Notes under the pieces: model-generated
Told to the model about the DNA's origin: nothing
The model's input: only the letters and a program-made list of their open reading frames with translations
Database searches by the model: none
Part shown: positions 5,951-6,893 of the stretch, in pieces
How the letters are laid out: every line of letters begins with the position of its first letter
Position numbering within the stretch: position 1 is the stretch's first letter
NCBI GenBank assembly: GCA_023399275.1
Contig: JAEWQH010000064.1
Span: 1 to 6,893 of the forward strand
DNA: 6,893 nucleotides
Source of the DNA: Bacillota bacterium
Lineage (GTDB): Bacteria > Bacillota > Clostridia > Christensenellales > CAG-138
Direction of reading: 5' to 3'
Program-made: the position numbers and the translations under genes

Positions 5951-5984
5951 ATCGGATGGGGATTTGCTGACGGGAGGAAGTCGG

Positions 5985-6893
5985 ATGGAACGCTATATCC
6001 TTGCTCACGACATCGGAACCAGCTCCGACAAGGCGGTGCTGGTTCGCTTTGACGGATCGATCCGCGCAACGGCGAGCGAGCCGTATCCAACCCACTACCC
6101 CAACCCCGCGTGGGTAGAGCAGGACCCCGCGGATTACTGGGAAGCTGTCTGTAAAACAAGCTGCCGCGTGCTGCACGACAACGATATCTCGCCCGAAAGC
6201 GTCGCTGCCGTGGTGTTCTCCACGCAGGCACAGGGGGTGATTCCCGTTGCCGAGGATGGAACCGCGCTCTACCCGAACATCACCTGGGTGGACGGGCGCG
6301 CGGAGAAGCAGGCGCAGCGTATCATGAAACGGATCGGCGGCAAGCGACTCTTCACCCTGCTCGCGGGGACGCCCATCATGGGCAAGGACTGCATCGCCAA
6401 GATCGCCTGGCTCAAGGAGGAGCGGCCGGCGGTGTATCAAAACGCTTACCGCATTCTCGACGTCAACGGCTATCTCAAGCTGCGCTGCACGGGCCGGATG
6501 GTGGCGGAGCTCTCCGGCGCGTCCGGCTATGGATTTGACCTCAAGAAGAAAACGTGGTTGAGCGTGCTGCCGCTGGCGGGGATCGACATGCAAAAGCTGC
6601 CTCCGCTGGTCAAGAGCACGGATGTGGTAGGCGGGCTGACCGATCAGGCCGCCCGGGAGACTGGGCTGCTGGCCGGCACGCCCGTATTCGGCGGCTGCGA
6701 CGATGTGCAGGCCGCGGCGCTCGGCGCCGGGCAAACAGAGGAGGGGGATGTGCATGTCTACCTCGGCACCTCCGCTTGGGTTGCGGCGGCGACCAGAACC
6801 GGCGACAGTTTTCAGCACGGCGCGGCGGCGATTCAGAGCGCGGACCCGCAGATGAATCTTATCGCCGGTATCACGGAGAGCGCTGGTGCAAAC
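5985..6893 (+). CDS. FGGY family carbohydrate kinase (3' end outside window)
   Basis: The first 303 residues of an ATP-dependent sugar kinase of the FGGY family (usually about 500 residues), open to the window edge. Visible: the N-terminal phosphate-1 motif DIGTSSDKAVL (9-19), WVEQDP (43-48), the substrate region STQAQGVIPV (79-88) and ITWVDGRA (99-106), the catalytic aspartate region GGCDDVQAAALGAG (Asp239 likely the general base), and YLGTSAWV (259-266) at the start of the ATP-binding domain. It most resembles xylulokinase-like members, but the QMHG substrate motif of XylB is QAQG here (81-84), so the xylulose-binding histidine is missing and the substrate is uncertain. The ATG at 5985 follows GGGAGGAAG (5972-5980) at ideal spacing, 34 bp after the aminotransferase stop. 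It probably phosphorylates a ketose, polyol or amino-sugar-like compound in the same pathway. Confidence 0.88.
   Translation, partial: MERYILAHDIGTSSDKAVLVRFDGSIRATASEPYPTHYPNPAWVEQDPADYWEAVCKTSCRVLHDNDISPESVAAVVFSTQAQGVIPVAEDGTALYPNITWVDGRAEKQAQRIMKRIGGKRLFTLLAGTPIMGKDCIAKIAWLKEERPAVYQNAYRILDVNGYLKLRCTGRMVAELSGASGYGFDLKKKTWLSVLPLAGIDMQKLPPLVKSTDVVGGLTDQAARETGLLAGTPVFGGCDDVQAAALGAGQTEEGDVHVYLGTSAWVAAATRTGDSFQHGAAAIQSADPQMNLIAGITESAGAN

Noticed and set aside
5832..6818. Leftward open frame of 328 codons opposite the aminotransferase end and kinase
   Set aside because: The plus strand carries clear FGGY kinase motifs and a strong ribosome binding site. The minus-strand product has no recognisable domain and shows shadow-like Arg/His-rich composition.

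Overview
The window looks like chromosomal DNA from a fairly GC-rich, anaerobic member of the Bacillota (Clostridia-like). This is inferred from a Bacillus-type OhrR, a conserved dicluster Fe-S protein paired with a Crp/Fnr regulator, purine-rich GGAGG-type ribosome binding sites, and compact intrinsic terminators. No RNA gene, CRISPR array, insertion sequence or phage gene was seen. The species cannot be named from the sequence alone.

Left part (1-2242). A peroxide-sensing MarR/OhrR regulator reads rightward (70-534). It meets a leftward HutC-type GntR regulator (611-1327) at a shared bidirectional terminator (554-588). The GntR gene has its own promoter with a palindrome between the -10 box and the ribosome binding site that matches the HutC-subfamily operator, so autoregulation is likely. 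Further right, also leftward and with its own terminator (1473-1501), is a 241-residue Fe-S protein (1517-2242) with two N-terminal cluster motifs and a cysteine-bearing C-terminal module.

Middle (2243-3380). A 194-bp divergent control region separates the Fe-S gene from a rightward Crp/Fnr-family regulator (2437-3129). It holds a good sigma-70-type promoter for the regulator and a weaker overlapping promoter for the Fe-S gene. A terminator (3244-3268) ends the regulator unit. A fresh promoter with a 16-bp palindrome at the predicted transcription start follows.

Right part (3381-6893). Four genes read rightward and are probably one operon: a GtrA-like four-helix membrane protein, a TetR-family regulator overlapping it by 4 bp (ATGA), a class III PLP aminotransferase of the glutamate-1-semialdehyde aminomutase type with an extra N-terminal segment, and an FGGY-family sugar kinase cut by the window end. 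An aminomutase-like enzyme beside a sugar kinase, behind a local TetR repressor and a small membrane protein, suggests an undefined catabolic pathway for a sugar or amino-sugar-like substrate rather than tetrapyrrole synthesis. This is the most interesting part of the window, but the substrate cannot be read from the sequence.

Four transcription regulators of four families (MarR, GntR, Crp/Fnr, TetR) lie within 4.4 kb, each next to a different or no obvious target, so this is a regulator-dense patch of small independent units.
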